A stretch of 64,000 nucleotides of DNA, from NCBI GenBank assembly GCA_944472135.2, contig OX235270.1:53325267-53389266 (forward strand), in the 5' to 3' direction. The DNA comes from Trichobilharzia regenti (taxonomy: Eukaryota; Platyhelminthes; Trematoda; Strigeidida; Schistosomatidae). The position numbers and the translations under genes are program-made. Of this stretch, positions 1-10,800 are shown one piece after another; the stretch's first letter is position 1, and the number at the start of each line of letters is the position of its first letter. The notes below the pieces were generated by a model. The model saw only the letters and a program-made list of their open reading frames with translations, made no database searches and was not told the DNA's origin.

Positions 1-504
1 GAATTTCTCAACATTGTTACTCGACAACTACCCAAAAGAATTTACCAAAAACAATATTTAAAAAAGAGAGAAAAGAGAGTAAAACTGGAGAATGACAAGT
101 TGGAAGAATGCCAAAAAACAGACACAATACCATACAAAAATGGTACATCAGAGGCAGTTCGAAGAAACGTCAAAAATACTGGGATTCGTACAAAGTTTAA
201 ACCGACGAATTTAATTAAAAATAGAATAAATCAACTGGAAGATCCTATAAAAATGATGGATAAAAACAATGTGATTTACAAACAGATATCTTGTGCCGAG
301 TGTCCGACAAAGATTACTCAAAATAAGAGTGAATGAACATAAACGCCTAACTAAAGGTCAACCAACAGGAACACAAGCTTACAAGAATCTTGAAAAAAAT
401 TTATCTATAGCTGCACATGCATGGGACAAAAACCACAATATCGATTGGAACAATGTTTGTATACTAAAATCTAATATGAACTGATGGAAAAAGAGACTTA
501 TAAC
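1..504 (+). pseudogene. PLE GIY-YIG endonuclease remnant
   Basis: This is a broken C-terminal part of a PLE polyprotein. One frame (to 336) reads a linker with PYKNGTSEAVRR and TGIRTKFKPTN, then NVIYKQISCAEC, the start of the GIY-YIG domain. The next frame (from 293) reads KIRVNEHKR, followed by a helix with AAHAWDKNHNIDWNN. The YIG strand itself is lost at the frameshift near 300, and a stop follows at about 481. In PLEs this domain nicks target DNA to prime reverse transcription. This copy cannot be functional. The downstream codons (RLITESTF type) continue up to the insertion point near 521 and resume at 1102. Confidence 0.75.
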
Positions 505-521
505 AGAATCTACATTCATTA
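505..521 (+). repeat. 17-bp target-site duplication, left copy
   Basis: The sequence agaatctacattcatta is found here and again at 1102-1118, exactly flanking the inverted SINE pair. Removing one copy together with the insert would restore continuity of the interrupted PLE tail. This marks the compound palindrome as one insertion event. Confidence 0.8.
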
Positions 522-664
522 TTGAATTGAATTTTTGATTTTCCCGTCGATTGATTGGACCGAAGTGTTCGGTCTCAGGTTGACATGTCGGCTTCTTGTG
601 CAGATGCTTCGACGATGTCTGGGGATTTGATTTGTATACAATTGGTGGATGGTGGCTAGCAGTG

Positions 665-715
665 GAATCCAGGATGCGCATTTCGTCCTAATTGGGACTT
701 GTCAGCTGGATGTAC
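665..715 (-). ncRNA. Hammerhead ribozyme, mutated core (Smα-like)
   Basis: On the minus strand the order is helix I (ATCCAG), core CTGACAA (699-705), helix II GTCC/GGAC, GAAA, a short helix III and CTGGAT closing helix I. The catalytic core should read CTGANGA. Here G8, the general-acid base, is A, so self-cleavage should be abolished or strongly reduced. Otherwise it is the same ribozyme as at 1021-1072. Confidence 0.8.
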
Positions 716-750
716 CTGCATTTCTCACTGAGTGATGATGTTTCCACCGA

Positions 751-812
751 GGCTCGAACCCAGTGCCCATAGTTTCAAACGCCAAAGCGTTATCCACTAG
801 ACCACTTGGGCC
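751..812 (-). promoter_or_regulatory. tRNA-like pol III promoter of the minus-strand SINE
   Basis: On the minus strand an A-box-like stretch (GCCCAAGTGGTCTAGTGGA, 794-812) is followed about 35 bp later by a B box GGGTTCGAGCC (751-761). This is the internal promoter arrangement of tRNA-derived SINEs. Confidence 0.7.
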
Positions 813-920
813 ACGAGAGCCACCTCTTGTGCAACGGGTCCAATCAATCGACGGGAAAATCAAAAAAAAATTCAATTCAATAGTTAATATAGGACCCGTT
901 GCACAAGAGGTGGCTCTCGT

Positions 921-982
921 GGCCCAAGTCGTCTAGTGGATAACGCTTTGGCGTTTGAAACTATGGGTACTGGGTTCGAGCC
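921..982 (+). promoter_or_regulatory. tRNA-like pol III promoter of the plus-strand SINE
   Basis: The A-box-like GTCTAGTGGATAACG is at about 930-944 and the B box GGGTTCGAGCC at 972-982. The hammerhead lies about 40 bp downstream, the arrangement expected for an Smα-like transcript. Confidence 0.7.
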
Positions 983-1020
983 TCAGTGGGAACATCATCA
1001 TCACTCAGTGAGAAATGCAG

Positions 1021-1072
1021 GTACATCCAGCTGACGAGTCCCAAATAGGACGAAATGCGCATCCTGGATTCC
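1021..1072 (+). ncRNA. Hammerhead ribozyme (Smα-like), core intact
   Basis: This is a type I hammerhead. Helix I pairs ATCCAG (1025-1030) with CTGGAT (1064-1069). The core CTGACGA is at 1031-1037, helix II is GTCC/GGAC with loop CAAATA (1038-1051), GAA is at 1052-1054, helix III is the self-complementary ATGCGCAT (1055-1062) and the cleavage nucleotide is C1063. All invariant bases are present; position 7 is C, which is tolerated. The sequence matches the well-known schistosome satellite/SINE ribozyme, so RNA from this strand should self-cleave. Confidence 0.9.
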
Positions 1073-1101
1073 ACTGCTAGCCACCATCCACCAATTGTAT
1101 A

Positions 1102-1118
1102 AGAATCTACATTCATTA
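1102..1118 (+). repeat. 17-bp target-site duplication, right copy
   Basis: This is an exact match to 505-521. The host PLE sequence resumes directly after it. Confidence 0.8.
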
Positions 1119-1265
1119 ATGTCACACCGGGTGACTCATTACAGCTGTCAACAACCTAGAATATAATTCTGAATACACGAAAATGAATGAACCAAAAACG
1201 AACTATATTTATGAGTACAAATCATTAATGTGTGAATTAAAAAAACAAAACAATTCCAACAGTGG

Positions 1266-1310
1266 TGTGAAGACGGGCAGTAATTTTGCTCGAAAGATTA
1301 CCAAAATCAA
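1266..1310 (+). ncRNA. Hammerhead-like motif in PLE tail
   Basis: GTGAAGA (1267-1273), one unpaired C, a five-pair hairpin GGGCA/TGCTC (1275-1291) and GAAA (1292-1295) follow the order of a hammerhead core. C3 of CTGANGA is G, and one extra base separates the core from helix II. A second copy at 21492-21520 keeps C3 but has lost G8. Hammerhead motifs are known in PLEs generally; activity of this copy is doubtful. Confidence 0.5.
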
Positions 1311-1374
1311 AACTTATCATTGTGTGTAATCCATTGAAATATAACTATATTTTATTTAAAAGTCAATCTGAACG

Positions 1375-2640
1375 AAGAATATCCTTTTCAATAATTTCTC
1401 CTCTTCAGGTTCTTACAATTATAAAATATAATATTTGTTGTAGTTACAATAAAGGCGGCGGATACATTTTTAACATAGAATAACAGATTAGTTAGGGGAT
1501 GTCAAAATAAATAGTCTTATTTGTGTGACAAACGTGCTTTGGGCTGAAATCGATTACCAAAATATTGTAAAACGGGAGACAATGGTGATGATTAATCATA
1601 ATAGATTTGTAGAGTGTGGGGTAGGAAAATTGACAAATAAGTCAGTTCAAGGTTATAAAAGGTGTCAGGTGAGTGAGTGGCTAGTACAAAGTGGTCTGTG
1701 TTAAACAGGAGATAGTAAGACTGCAATGAGAGGTTCATAATGAAATAACGAATGTGTGAAATGAAATAGGCGGAGGCATTTATTGAGAAAAGAGAGAATA
1801 TCACTAATAATAAGTCCGGATAGTAAAATGAAAAATTCGATAGTATTGAGGGAATGTTTACATGAAAGGCATAAATTATGACGAAAAATAATAAATATAA
1901 TAATAATAATTATAATAATAAGCAAAGGAAAAACACCAAGAGGGGAAGGAGCACTCTTAGTGAGAAGAAGAATCATCAATCCAAGTTTGGCCACGGTAGG
2001 AACAGCGTCTGGACGTGTTACGTCTATCTTATTGCAACAGCTTCAGCTGTGTGTAGGAGACGTAAGCGAACTGTATAAGATAACAACTTTGGAATTCGGT
2101 ATATAACCCTGAAAGCTGTGTTGACATCGATACGATGTCCAGTATCGACCAAGTGTGACAGGATCGAGCTTTTTATGTGCTTAATTTCCACCCTGCTGAA
2201 CCAAACTGGTAAGTGTTCTCGAACCCGCAGACGAACCTGCCTAATCTTGCGCCCTATATAACTTGAAACACAGGAACAGTTGAAATGGTATATGCATGAA
2301 GAAGAGCTAAGGTTAGCTAAGACATCTTTGATTTGCTGGGTGAACATTGGACGGCTAGTGAAGGGTAGACACAGACGTGTAGAGTAGAAAGTTTTCTTGA
2401 TCGCCCTGGTTAAACGTTGTGATAGAATCTCCGCAGGAGTATCTCCCTTGAATTGGAGACGTAAAAACAGAGGCTTTTTCTCACCATTGCCAGTTCATGC
2501 TTACGACTATTGTAATCTATGTTGGCTTTAATGAACTTCTCTGGATACCCGTTCTCGCTTAGAATGTCTCGAATGACCGGGAGTTCTTTCTCTCAGCAGT
2601 CTTCATAATATGGGAATATTTCACACTATCAAATCTTATA
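1375..2640 (-). mobile_element. Penelope-like element (type B), 3' fragment
   Basis: This is the 3' part of a PLE in minus orientation. Coding remnants occupy about 2600-2024. Untranslated tail follows to about 1375, where CTGAAGAGGAG and a terminal block match the ends of other type B copies in the window (for example near 12354). The tail is AT-rich and contains AAT-type simple sequence around 1880-1920. Confidence 0.7.
2024..2600 (-). pseudogene. PLE GIY-YIG endonuclease remnant
   Basis: The 2347-2024 segment encodes a GIY-YIG nuclease domain: CIYHFNCSC, then SYIGRKIRQVRLRVREH, then SHLVDTGHRID and a C-terminal LLHTAEAVAI. The upstream segment (about 2600-2348) reads, in a shifted frame, LSENGYPEKFIKAN and then LQFKGDTPAEIL, the conserved linker between reverse transcriptase and nuclease. 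At least one frameshift near 2450 and loss of everything upstream make this a dead fragment. It resembles the product at 45730-47415. Confidence 0.75.
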
Positions 2641-2757
2641 CTTCATTTGATCTATTCCACAATGCTCAAACTCTTTACTGACATTAAGGAACACATTAGT
2701 TTAATAACTCTAATGTGTGACACCATAAGTTACTATCCTCATATAACTTATTCTTAA

Positions 2758-2760
<3 letters not shown>

Positions 2761-2794
<34 letters not shown>
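2761..2794. repeat. (TA)n microsatellite
   Basis: An uninterrupted TA dinucleotide run of about 17 units, close to the 5' end of the minus-strand PLE fragment. Confidence 0.95.
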
Positions 2795-2795
<1 letters not shown>

Positions 2796-3164
2796 TTTCC
2801 GTATTGAGTTTTTATCTTCTTTAGTAGCGGATAACATATCTTATCTCTTAAGTTTTTCTGTTAGCCTAAAGAGTACGTCTGAATCAAGCTACAGCGAATA
2901 ATTTCTATAAACTGATGTACTTACTACTATAAATATTTTTCCTCAAACAATTTTCTTCCCAGCTGTCGCGGGTATTGATTTGCAATCATCTCCTGATGTT
3001 GACAAACGTTTTTTCTTTACAGAAAATACACTCAACATGTAATCAGTAAATCTTCAGCAAATACAGAATAATTGAGAATTATTAAAGAATCTAAAAACGG
3101 ATGTTCTTACAAGACACAATCAGATATATTTTATATTTTTGATTACAACTTGATTCCACACCGT

Positions 3165-3320
3165 ATTTTTGGTACAGGTATGGCATTTTCAGCATGGATA
3201 TCGGTAGCCCAAATTTCGCAGGCCGACCATAGATATCAGGTGTGCGTCGGCAAGGGATAGAACCTCGGACCATGTGCATGGTCGGCGAGAGTTCTAACCA
3301 CTGCACCACCGAGGCACATT
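3165..3320 (-). mobile_element. tRNA-derived SINE
   Basis: On the minus strand a tRNA-like head (GCCTCGGTGGTGCAGTGG, then GAGGTTCTATCCC as B box) is followed by a body containing GGTCGGCCTGCGAAATTTGG and GCTGAAAATGCCATAC. The same head and body occur at 49008-49180 in plus orientation. The head resembles tRNA-Gly most, but it lacks a proper acceptor stem here and is not a functional tRNA gene. Confidence 0.75.
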
Positions 3321-3329
3321 GTCATTCAA

Positions 3330-4224
3330 TAAACTTGTAGACCATAGATATTATTTTTGCAGCAAATAATGTTAGGTAATTTAACTTCATTATCAGAAAA
3401 CAAGGAACCTGAAATTCATTCAAACAACTACCTTACTTGAAATTCGGTATGTTGTTTTGTTGCCTTTACATCTTTATACATGTTTATTGGCAAGCGCACA
3501 CTAACTTTGCTTCATATTATCTAAGCTGTTGTTTAAGTAGTGAGTTCTTGAGTTGAATGCACCCACTTTCTGCGCTTCTCTTTGTATGAATAATCAGACA
3601 AAAAAGAGCATTCGCTTTTAAAAACATCAAAACATATAGGTTTCTGATGTACACAATGTACTCATAGGCATTCATTGCCTCTTGGTTAATATATGGAAAG
3701 TTTTTTGATTCATTTGCGTTCTCTGAGCTGGTTGATTTAATTGATAGGCTTTTCTCGTCCTATCAGACAAAATCTTCAGCGCAGGTTTTAGTATGAGATG
3801 AACTTATTTGAATTCTCCATGAATGATATCATTCACCTGAGCCACAAAATCTTCTGTATTATATGGAAAGTCTGCTGAAATATCTTATTTGAATCTTTCA
3901 ACTTACTTGTCAGTAGTCTTGGTTCATAACTATTTGTTACCAAGATCTTACTTTTTTATATAGAGTGACGTTAATATTTCAATAAGTAGATTGATTAGCT
4001 GAATCGGATTTTAATATGAACGTTTCTTTTTATATACTCCAAATTTCGTACTTCTAACTATTTCCAACGTTAACACTGAATGTTGTGCACATTCTTATGT
4101 GCACGAAATGTATTTTACAGATTAGGGACAACCTAAGCTATCTATAAAAATCAGCTGAAATATGGATAAATTTAGAAGGAAACAAAATATTCCCGTTTTA
4201 TATTTAGAAACTGTAGACATCTCC
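3330..4224. other. No recognisable gene
   Basis: AT-rich sequence without long open frames, tRNA-like promoters or terminal repeats that I can recognise. Confidence 0.5.
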
Positions 4225-4233
4225 TGTAAGGTA

Positions 4234-5272
4234 TTATTATTGTTCCCTTGGGTTCCTAGTGGAACATAGGGCTTCAACTGCACGTCTCCATTTGCCCCTT
4301 CTGTCTTCTTTCTGCTGTACTTTTCACCTCCATCCATCTTGGTCAGTCCATACTCTTTCAACTCCTCTTCACACCATCTCCTCCATGTCACCCTTGCACT
4401 GACGTGCCACTCGCCGCTTCCCTTTCGGGTTCCACTCGAGCGATGGCCTGACGCGCGCGCGATGTCATCCAGCGGCCTCCCCAGCGAGTGTTCAATCCAT
4501 CTCCACTTTCTCCTGCATATTTTTTGGGCGATTGGTTTTTGTTTTGTTTGTTCCCATGGTTTCTTGTTGGTGATTCTTTCCGGCCCGACCATCTGACCTT
4601 CAGTATAGAGCCGAGACAGTACAGTTGTTGATAAAGGTCTGCAACTGGTTGTTGGAAATCTTCTTTGTGACCGGCCCGCCAAGTTTCTGATCCGTATAGA
4701 AGAATTGACTTGACGCTTGTATTGAAAGTCTATCGAATTTTTCTGTTGATGTTGGCTGAGTGACGAAGATTTCCAGATTGGTTTCAGGTTGATAAATGTG
4801 TTTCTCGCCTTCCGATTCTCGATTTGACATCCTCGTCCGTTCCGACTTCCTGTAGTTGAGACAATGCTCAATGCTAGATAAGTGAATGAAGTAACCTCTT
4901 TCAAATCCCTCCTGTTGATGGTGATTGGCGCCGGATGTTGCTTCTGTTGTTGTTGTTGGCTGGTCGGTTATTTTCATAACCTCCGTCCTGTCTATGTTCA
5001 CCTGGAGTCCTGTCTTCGCCGGCTGCTTCTTCGACCAGTTTGTCGGTTTTCTCTTGTAAGTCTTCGATTTTGTGTGACATCAAGCATAAATCATCCACGC
5101 GCGAAATCCAGGTCTTCTAGGTTCTTCATGTCGGTCCAGGATATCCCTGTCTGCTCATTTCCCACTGTCTGACGCATAATCCAGTCCACCACAATTAGGA
5201 ATATCATTGGTGATAATAAGCACCCTTGTCTGACTTCTGTGTTTACTCTAAACGCCTCACTGAGTTTTCCGT
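4234..5272 (-). mobile_element. RTE-clade LINE, 5'-truncated copy
   Basis: This is the 3' third of an RTE-type non-LTR retrotransposon on the minus strand, running from the middle of the reverse transcriptase (near 5272) to the (AAT)n-type 3' end at 4234. Motifs seen in shifting frames include KIEDLQEKTDKLVEEA, KLGG and WRWIEHSLGRPLDDIARA. There are several frameshifts. The catalytic FADD site (about 5095-5110) carries a 4-nt insertion that is also present in the copy at 58840-61828. A near-perfect 9-bp repeat (tgtaaggta at 4225-4233, tgtaagata at 5273-5281) fits a target-site duplication. Confidence 0.85.
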
Positions 5273-5281
5273 TGTAAGATA

Positions 5282-6540
5282 TAGTAATTACTAATCAGAA
5301 CTTGTAGACTGAAGAAAGTTATATTGACTGATGCTTCTAAATATGTGGCTTATGTAAAAGAATTCTAAAAGCTATTTAACTGGATGTATTTTCACCAACC
5401 TTCATATTATCACATTGATGTAGTTACATTTTCCCTGTATCTTGGATCAACAGGTGCATTCAGAATTTCAAGATAATATCATGTCTTATGGATAGTTACG
5501 CGACATGAAGAAATAGCTGTGAAGTCATCCATACATTATCAGTTGCCGTTTAGAAGCATCAAGTAATGTGTGTACAGCGAAGGCTATGGATTTATATTCT
5601 CGATTTAAATTTTGAGCAGTCAACTATTTCTGATTAAAATGAACTACATAGATGAACACTGATGTGGTTCATTAGATTGGAAAATACTCATTTTTGCAGA
5701 ATTCGTACCTCTAGGTTCACAACTAGCGTCTATTGTATACATCAATTCATTGATTTTATTGTCCACGCAATACATTTTCTGTGGGTATACTAAAAAACTT
5801 ATTCCTAACAACTATGCTCCTCAACTTATAAGCTTATTTCAAAGTAGCCGAGAATTTATCCAAGGTGGTTCATCTCCATGATAACATAGAATCACCATAA
5901 GTCTTTCCATTGCCTTAGCCTAGTCTTTTTAATAAACTACATAATATTGTAGACGATCAATGTGAAGGTAAGTTCTAATTGTTTTAAACGAAAAATCTTT
6001 TTTGATTGCCATCATATTCGACACAGGCGAAATGACTGTCAAGCATTCGGTTGTCTCACTAAGCTTGATACCTCTAACGCTAAGTCACTGTCATGTCAAA
6101 TTTCCCTATAATAATAACAACTTAGTACCGACTGTCTGTGCATCTTTAAAATATCTACCAAACTAGTGAGTTAGATTACTAAATGAAATGAATAGATATA
6201 AGACCAGTCATAATGATATGGATATCTCTTCAGAGAGACAGAAATGATTCAAACGTTATATTGTCACTCCAGTAACCTGGCGCCAAGCTCATCAGTAGTT
6301 TTGTCGGAAAAAAATTTCTCATGGATGTGCCAGATTGTTCATACTAATCATAACAGACTGTATTTACTTGATGTTATGACATAATTTTATATATTTTAAA
6401 AATATTTTACCTCTGTCATTTCACATTTCTCTTATTAAATGAGTAATATCACATAATTTAGTACTACGGACTAACTGAACTTCTAAATTCAAAGATATTT
6501 TATAAAATAAATATTGGTTGAATATGACACTTCGGTTGTT
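5282..6540. other. No recognisable gene
   Basis: AT-rich sequence with stops in all frames at short intervals. I see no repeat family here that recurs elsewhere in the window. Confidence 0.5.
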
Positions 6541-6548
6541 TTATTCAC

Positions 6549-7190
6549 GTGAAAATCTTTTTAGATGAAAACCAGCCATACTTCTGCAGGTCTATCTGGA
6601 GTATATACGCCTACAGACTGATACTCTCGGAATTAAATAAAACAAAGTTTAATTTATATACTTATGGTCGGTTCATCGCACCTTTTACCTACCTCCTAGA
6701 CGTTTCTCTAGCCAAAATGAATGATGGCACAATCGAAAGATCTGTATTTAGAAAGTCTTCATGGACAGGACAGTACATGCATTTCAAGAGCTTTATTCCA
6801 ATCCAGTATAAAAAGAACTTAGTCAGAACACTGTTCAACAGAGCACGAAAAATTCGTTCTGACAGTACAGTATTGTGCATGAAATAAAATCTCTGAAGGA
6901 TATTTTATCTAAGAATGGATATCCCAAGAAGTTCACTAATAAGAATTCTAAAGAAACTAACCCCTGCAAAACAATTCAAACAGTTCCGAAGAAACCTGTC
7001 TATATCAGTTTGCCGTTCAAAGGAGATGACGTACAGGAATTAGTCAAACGAAGATTCGACAAAGCCATCAAGAGAACTTATTATGCTGCAAAACTTGTTA
7101 TCCTTAACACCACCAAGCGAGTTCTTCAACAATCTGGGAAAGATCAGTCGCCAATCCTCGACACTCCAAACTGCGTATACCTCCTGTTAG
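6549..7190 (+). pseudogene. PLE (type B) reverse transcriptase/linker remnant
   Basis: Two overlapping frames (6549-6887 and 6875-7190) encode the region just after the PLE reverse transcriptase catalytic site: LLDVSLAKMNDGTIERSVFR, then SWTGQYMHFKSFIPIQYKKN, then LKDILSKNGYPKKF, TVPKKPVYISLPFKGDDVQE and finally NCVYLL. The order matches residues about 292-455 of the ORF at 45730-47415. Homology stops where the GIY-YIG domain should begin, so the copy is cut at both ends and frameshifted near 6880. Confidence 0.75.
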
Positions 7191-7299
7191 TCAATTGCAT
7201 ATTTTGTTATTCTGTTGCTGAGAATGCCTCAGATAATCTTGATTCAATAAGTTTACCTAAAAATAAGTGTCACACCAACAAGAAAATTTGCTGATTATA

Positions 7300-8870
7300 G
7301 TCCTGAATGGCTTCATTTCTCCGTTTTAGCTTTAACCGTCACCTGTTTACAACAGTCACTGTAATTGAAGAGTAGAAATATGTGCGTTTCTACTAGTCAA
7401 TGAATCTACCTAAAATATGCACCGGCTTGAATTCTCGTTTGTAAAGTCAGGAAAAAAACTCAGTCTGTTATAAAACTTACATATATTGACAGCAATATGC
7501 ATGATTCCAGATGATTAGCCATTTTCTATGCGCACTTTCCTAAGGTACTACTAGTTTCTGTATTGATGGTTTAACAGTTATTGAATCTGCTCTCCATTAA
7601 ACATTTTTTTTCTGAAGGAGAACCGTGGTGTTAAAATGGTGAAGGATGATTCAGCCAAAGACAATGAAAATTAGGGTTGAGTTATAGAAGGTCCGAATTT
7701 ACTAAGTGAAATATTAGGAATCCATGATTAATTCCGTTAATAGGTTCGAAGCCGAACAAAATGGTAATTGGTCCGGCTCTTGTATTCTTCTGTTCGATGC
7801 TAATACTTCATTATAACTTCTGAATTTTGTCATCTACGTTGTTATGGGGCTTAGATGTTTCGACCAGTTTGCTTTTTTATGAGGTTTCATCTTATCTCAA
7901 ATTTTGTATGAATTCGCTAATGAGTCAGTTAGTTGCTTGTTCTATTGTGAGAAGTGTGAATGTAACTAAAATGAGTGTTACGGTTGGTTGAAACAGCTAT
8001 CCATCACCACTTAATTCTTGCTGATTTTGGATTTGTATAAAATGCATCATAAAGACCCTGCAGAATGTAGGATTAAATTTGCCTACAGATATTTTATTCC
8101 TCACAGTTAATACTGACAACACAGTGTCAAAAGTCAGTTATAGTGTGAACATAGGTGACATGTCTTTAAACTTAATAATTCTGGAACACAAAAATACTTC
8201 GTTAGCACAACACTGATGACCACAAAACGATTGTTTCTCAGAAAAAGAAACACAGAGAACTGTATTAACGTGTAAAATAAAATGTTTAATGAGTCATGCT
8301 TACATATTTATTGCGAGAATAACGCAATATGCCGTTCGTCCCAGACTATGCGGATTGATATGGCATTAATTAATAAGTCACCGAACAGTCCTGTTGTTAG
8401 ATATAATAAACAGATAAAGGTAATCTCTGATTAATGGACTGTCTTACCAGACATCTGGCGCAAGGAACACTGAGGGTGACAGACAGTTTTTCCCTTTACA
8501 GTGCTGAAGTAATTTCGCTGTTGTTGAGATTGATATAGCATGATAATTTACCTCGAGCCTCCCTAGATTTTCATACAGGAATAAAATTAAACTCTTTTAT
8601 TTAAGATTACATATGAATAAAACACTAGATCAAATGACAGTATCGCAAGGAATGCGTTACTGACTTTCGTCACGTAGACTCCAACGGATTCACATATGGG
8701 AATCAACCGGTTATAGGCTACCAACGAAATGCTTTTTGCGGAAACAACCTGAATACAAAACTGATTCTAAATGTACGCAGGATGGATTCACTTTATAGGC
8801 GCTGTCAACAAATTCAGTTGACTCCATCTGAATACATACTTATTCACTCAAGGTCTAATAAGGGAATCAA
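7300..8870. other. No recognisable gene
   Basis: AT-rich sequence without supported genes. I could not link any part of it to the element families seen elsewhere. Confidence 0.5.
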
Positions 8871-8873
8871 TAA

Positions 8874-9125
8874 TTGATATAAGAATAGAACTTGTGCACT
8901 GTGGTAGAGTATAATTCCATCATGGATAACATTTATTTTGATAACGTCTCACAGCGTTATACAGTAACATTTACTGATGACGTTTCGAGCACAATTTATT
9001 GCTCATAATCATATCTTGATGTGATTATGATTCAGACCAAGAATAAATAGAGCAAACACTTGTTTTCAACAAATTCTTTTTTAGGCTGCACATTTATAAA
9101 TCCATTAATTTTAGCATACAATAGC
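8874..9125 (-). repeat. Solo PLE terminal repeat (type A tail)
   Basis: 8874-9017 matches the untranslated tail that follows the minus-strand PLE coding region at 63353-63500. It carries a short hairpin GAGCA/TGCTC next to GAAACGTC on the minus strand. The adjoining 9055-9125 resembles the end of type B PLEs (CATTTATAAATCCAT). No coding sequence is attached. Confidence 0.65.
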
Positions 9126-9129
9126 CAGT

Positions 9130-10560
9130 AAACTCACATTAGTACAAGACAGAATAATATTAAGTTAACTTTGACTGTTATTTAGGTCTACATGTATGGT
9201 GAATAAGAACATGACCTTATATATACACGCACATCAATGAATTATTTTATCTCTTGTTTTTATTGACCATACATACTTTAAATGATAATCAAAATTAACT
9301 GGCTATTACTCCATCTTGTACCACAATATACTGTGTGATATAATTCTAATTTTCATTCACTGTATTCTAAAATGAATAGATTTTCAATTGTACAACCCGA
9401 AAAAGAATTTATTGAAAACGGTTGTTCCCTCCAATTATTTTTTCTTTAACTTTTACATATTCTATCTGCTTACTTAAAATATATGAGTAGGTAGTAACTT
9501 TCAACGCATTTAGAGAAAATGGATTACACCAAAGAATGAAATTCAATGTCCATACATACAGCTACTCAGGATATGATATTGAAATTACTGCCTGACTATA
9601 TTTAAAATCAAAAACTTTGTTGAAAAAGACATGGTTATCCTTTATGTAGAAAACTCGTAATTTCACGGATCCCAAGGATTGCTGCACTAGATACCTGAAT
9701 TTCCACACAACATAAAGGATCAAATTTTCTCCATTTTGTATCGTTTCAATGATTTAATTATATCCTTTGGTGGCAAAGTGTACCCATGCACATTTTTAAT
9801 TGAATTGCAGTCTAGTGTTGTACATTTCTCGGAGAAGAGGGGAAAATATCATGAGCAATCGGTTTACGCTCCGAATCAAACAACATTATGTCATGCGATA
9901 TACTACTGGCTATTATTTTACCTGAAGACAGTAGATGTGAAGAAAATATAAGTATACATAAATTGTCCTGAGAATTCTCAGAATCAAGCTGTTATTATTT
10001 ATTGAGAAACTGAGTAATCAATCTTCAGTGTTAAGTTTACTTCAGAACCAAATTCAGACAGATACGAGTTACCGTATCAAGACTACCTAATTAAGCGGAA
10101 AGAACTTAAATGTTTTAAAATGTTTAAAATTCAGGAAGATGACACACTGGGATATTTCCAATCTCAGTACTTTATCTTCTTAAACATATCAGGATGGATC
10201 AGCAAAGGGATCATTCTACACAACAGAATGAAACAGAATCTAGATTACCATACTTTCTTTCCACGCCTGTATAAAAAAGCTTTATTCATACTCACCTAAC
10301 AAATTTTCGCTTAGATTACCACTGAAGAACATATACAAAATCTTACTTAAAAGTTGTGAGATAATGGCTATCCGTAAAAACGTCAAACATAAATCTAAGT
10401 CAGTTAGTTAGAGTCTAATCAACTTAACAGGAACTCATAGAGTTAATCTATAGAACTTACCATGCTACTGAGGTCATGGTTACAGAAAAGAAACTTATGC
10501 TGTTCTGTAAACCTTCACAGCACTTGAATGAAGGTGTGACAACTTAACGTGTTCACCAAT
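9130..10560. other. No supported gene
   Basis: AT-rich sequence. A 71-codon open frame at 9736-9951 has no recognisable domain. An exon-like 51-bp block inside it (9811-9861, AG before, GT after) is too weak to call. Confidence 0.5.
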
Positions 10561-10564
10561 TTAC

Positions 10565-10742
10565 ATGTATGCGTGGTCACGCGTGTACAGGGAGAACCCA
10601 TTGGCCTCTGAAGACCACAGAACGCAAGAAGAAGTGAAGTTACCCAACCTAAATGACCCAAGAAATAGATGTCTAACGTCGGCTATCACAAAGCATGTCC
10701 TACAAATGGGCCATAAAGTTGATTTTAATATTGCCTTTAAAC

Positions 10743-10783
<41 letters not shown>

Positions 10784-10800
10784 AATCTCACAATGTATGC
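10565..10800 (+). pseudogene. PLE GIY-YIG C-terminal remnant with TA expansion
   Basis: A short frame reads HRTQEEVKLPNLNDPRNRCL and then AITKHVLQMGHKVDFNIAFK, matching the helix after the GIY-YIG core in type B PLEs (compare SSILEHLVNSGH in the 561-codon ORF). It then runs directly into a (TA)n tract (10746-10781) that has replaced the rest of the coding sequence. Confidence 0.65.
10746..10781. repeat. (TA)n microsatellite
   Basis: An uninterrupted AT/TA run of about 18 units inside a PLE coding remnant. Confidence 0.95.

Larger units (their letters stand above)
522..1101. mobile_element. Inverted pair of Smα-like ribozyme SINEs
   Basis: Two copies of a roughly 205-bp unit stand head to head: 638-838 (minus) and 892-1100 (plus). 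Each has a tRNA-like pol III promoter followed by a hammerhead ribozyme, the organisation known for the schistosome Smα family. A further segment at 522-563 is repeated inverted at 839-884, between the two units, so the insertion is a compound palindrome. It interrupts a PLE tail and is bounded by a 17-bp direct repeat (505-521 and 1102-1118). Confidence 0.8.
1..1320 (+). mobile_element. Penelope-like element (type A), 3' fragment, interrupted
   Basis: This is the 3' part of a Penelope-like retroelement that enters from the left edge of the window. It contains the linker and GIY-YIG part of the polyprotein (1-504), resumes after a 580-bp insertion (522-1101), and ends in a tail with a hammerhead-like motif at 1266-1310. 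The split coding sequence can be followed because the same 17-bp sequence stands on both sides of the insertion. The 5' part, including the reverse transcriptase, lies outside the window. The end near 1320 is approximate, because the next element (minus strand) begins at about 1375. Confidence 0.8.

Noticed and set aside
9811..9861. Micro-exon-like block of 51 nt (AG before, GT after, 17 open codons)
   Set aside because: Schistosomes have micro-exon genes, but a single short block with a weak donor (GTTTAC) and no partner exons nearby is expected by chance in AT-rich DNA.
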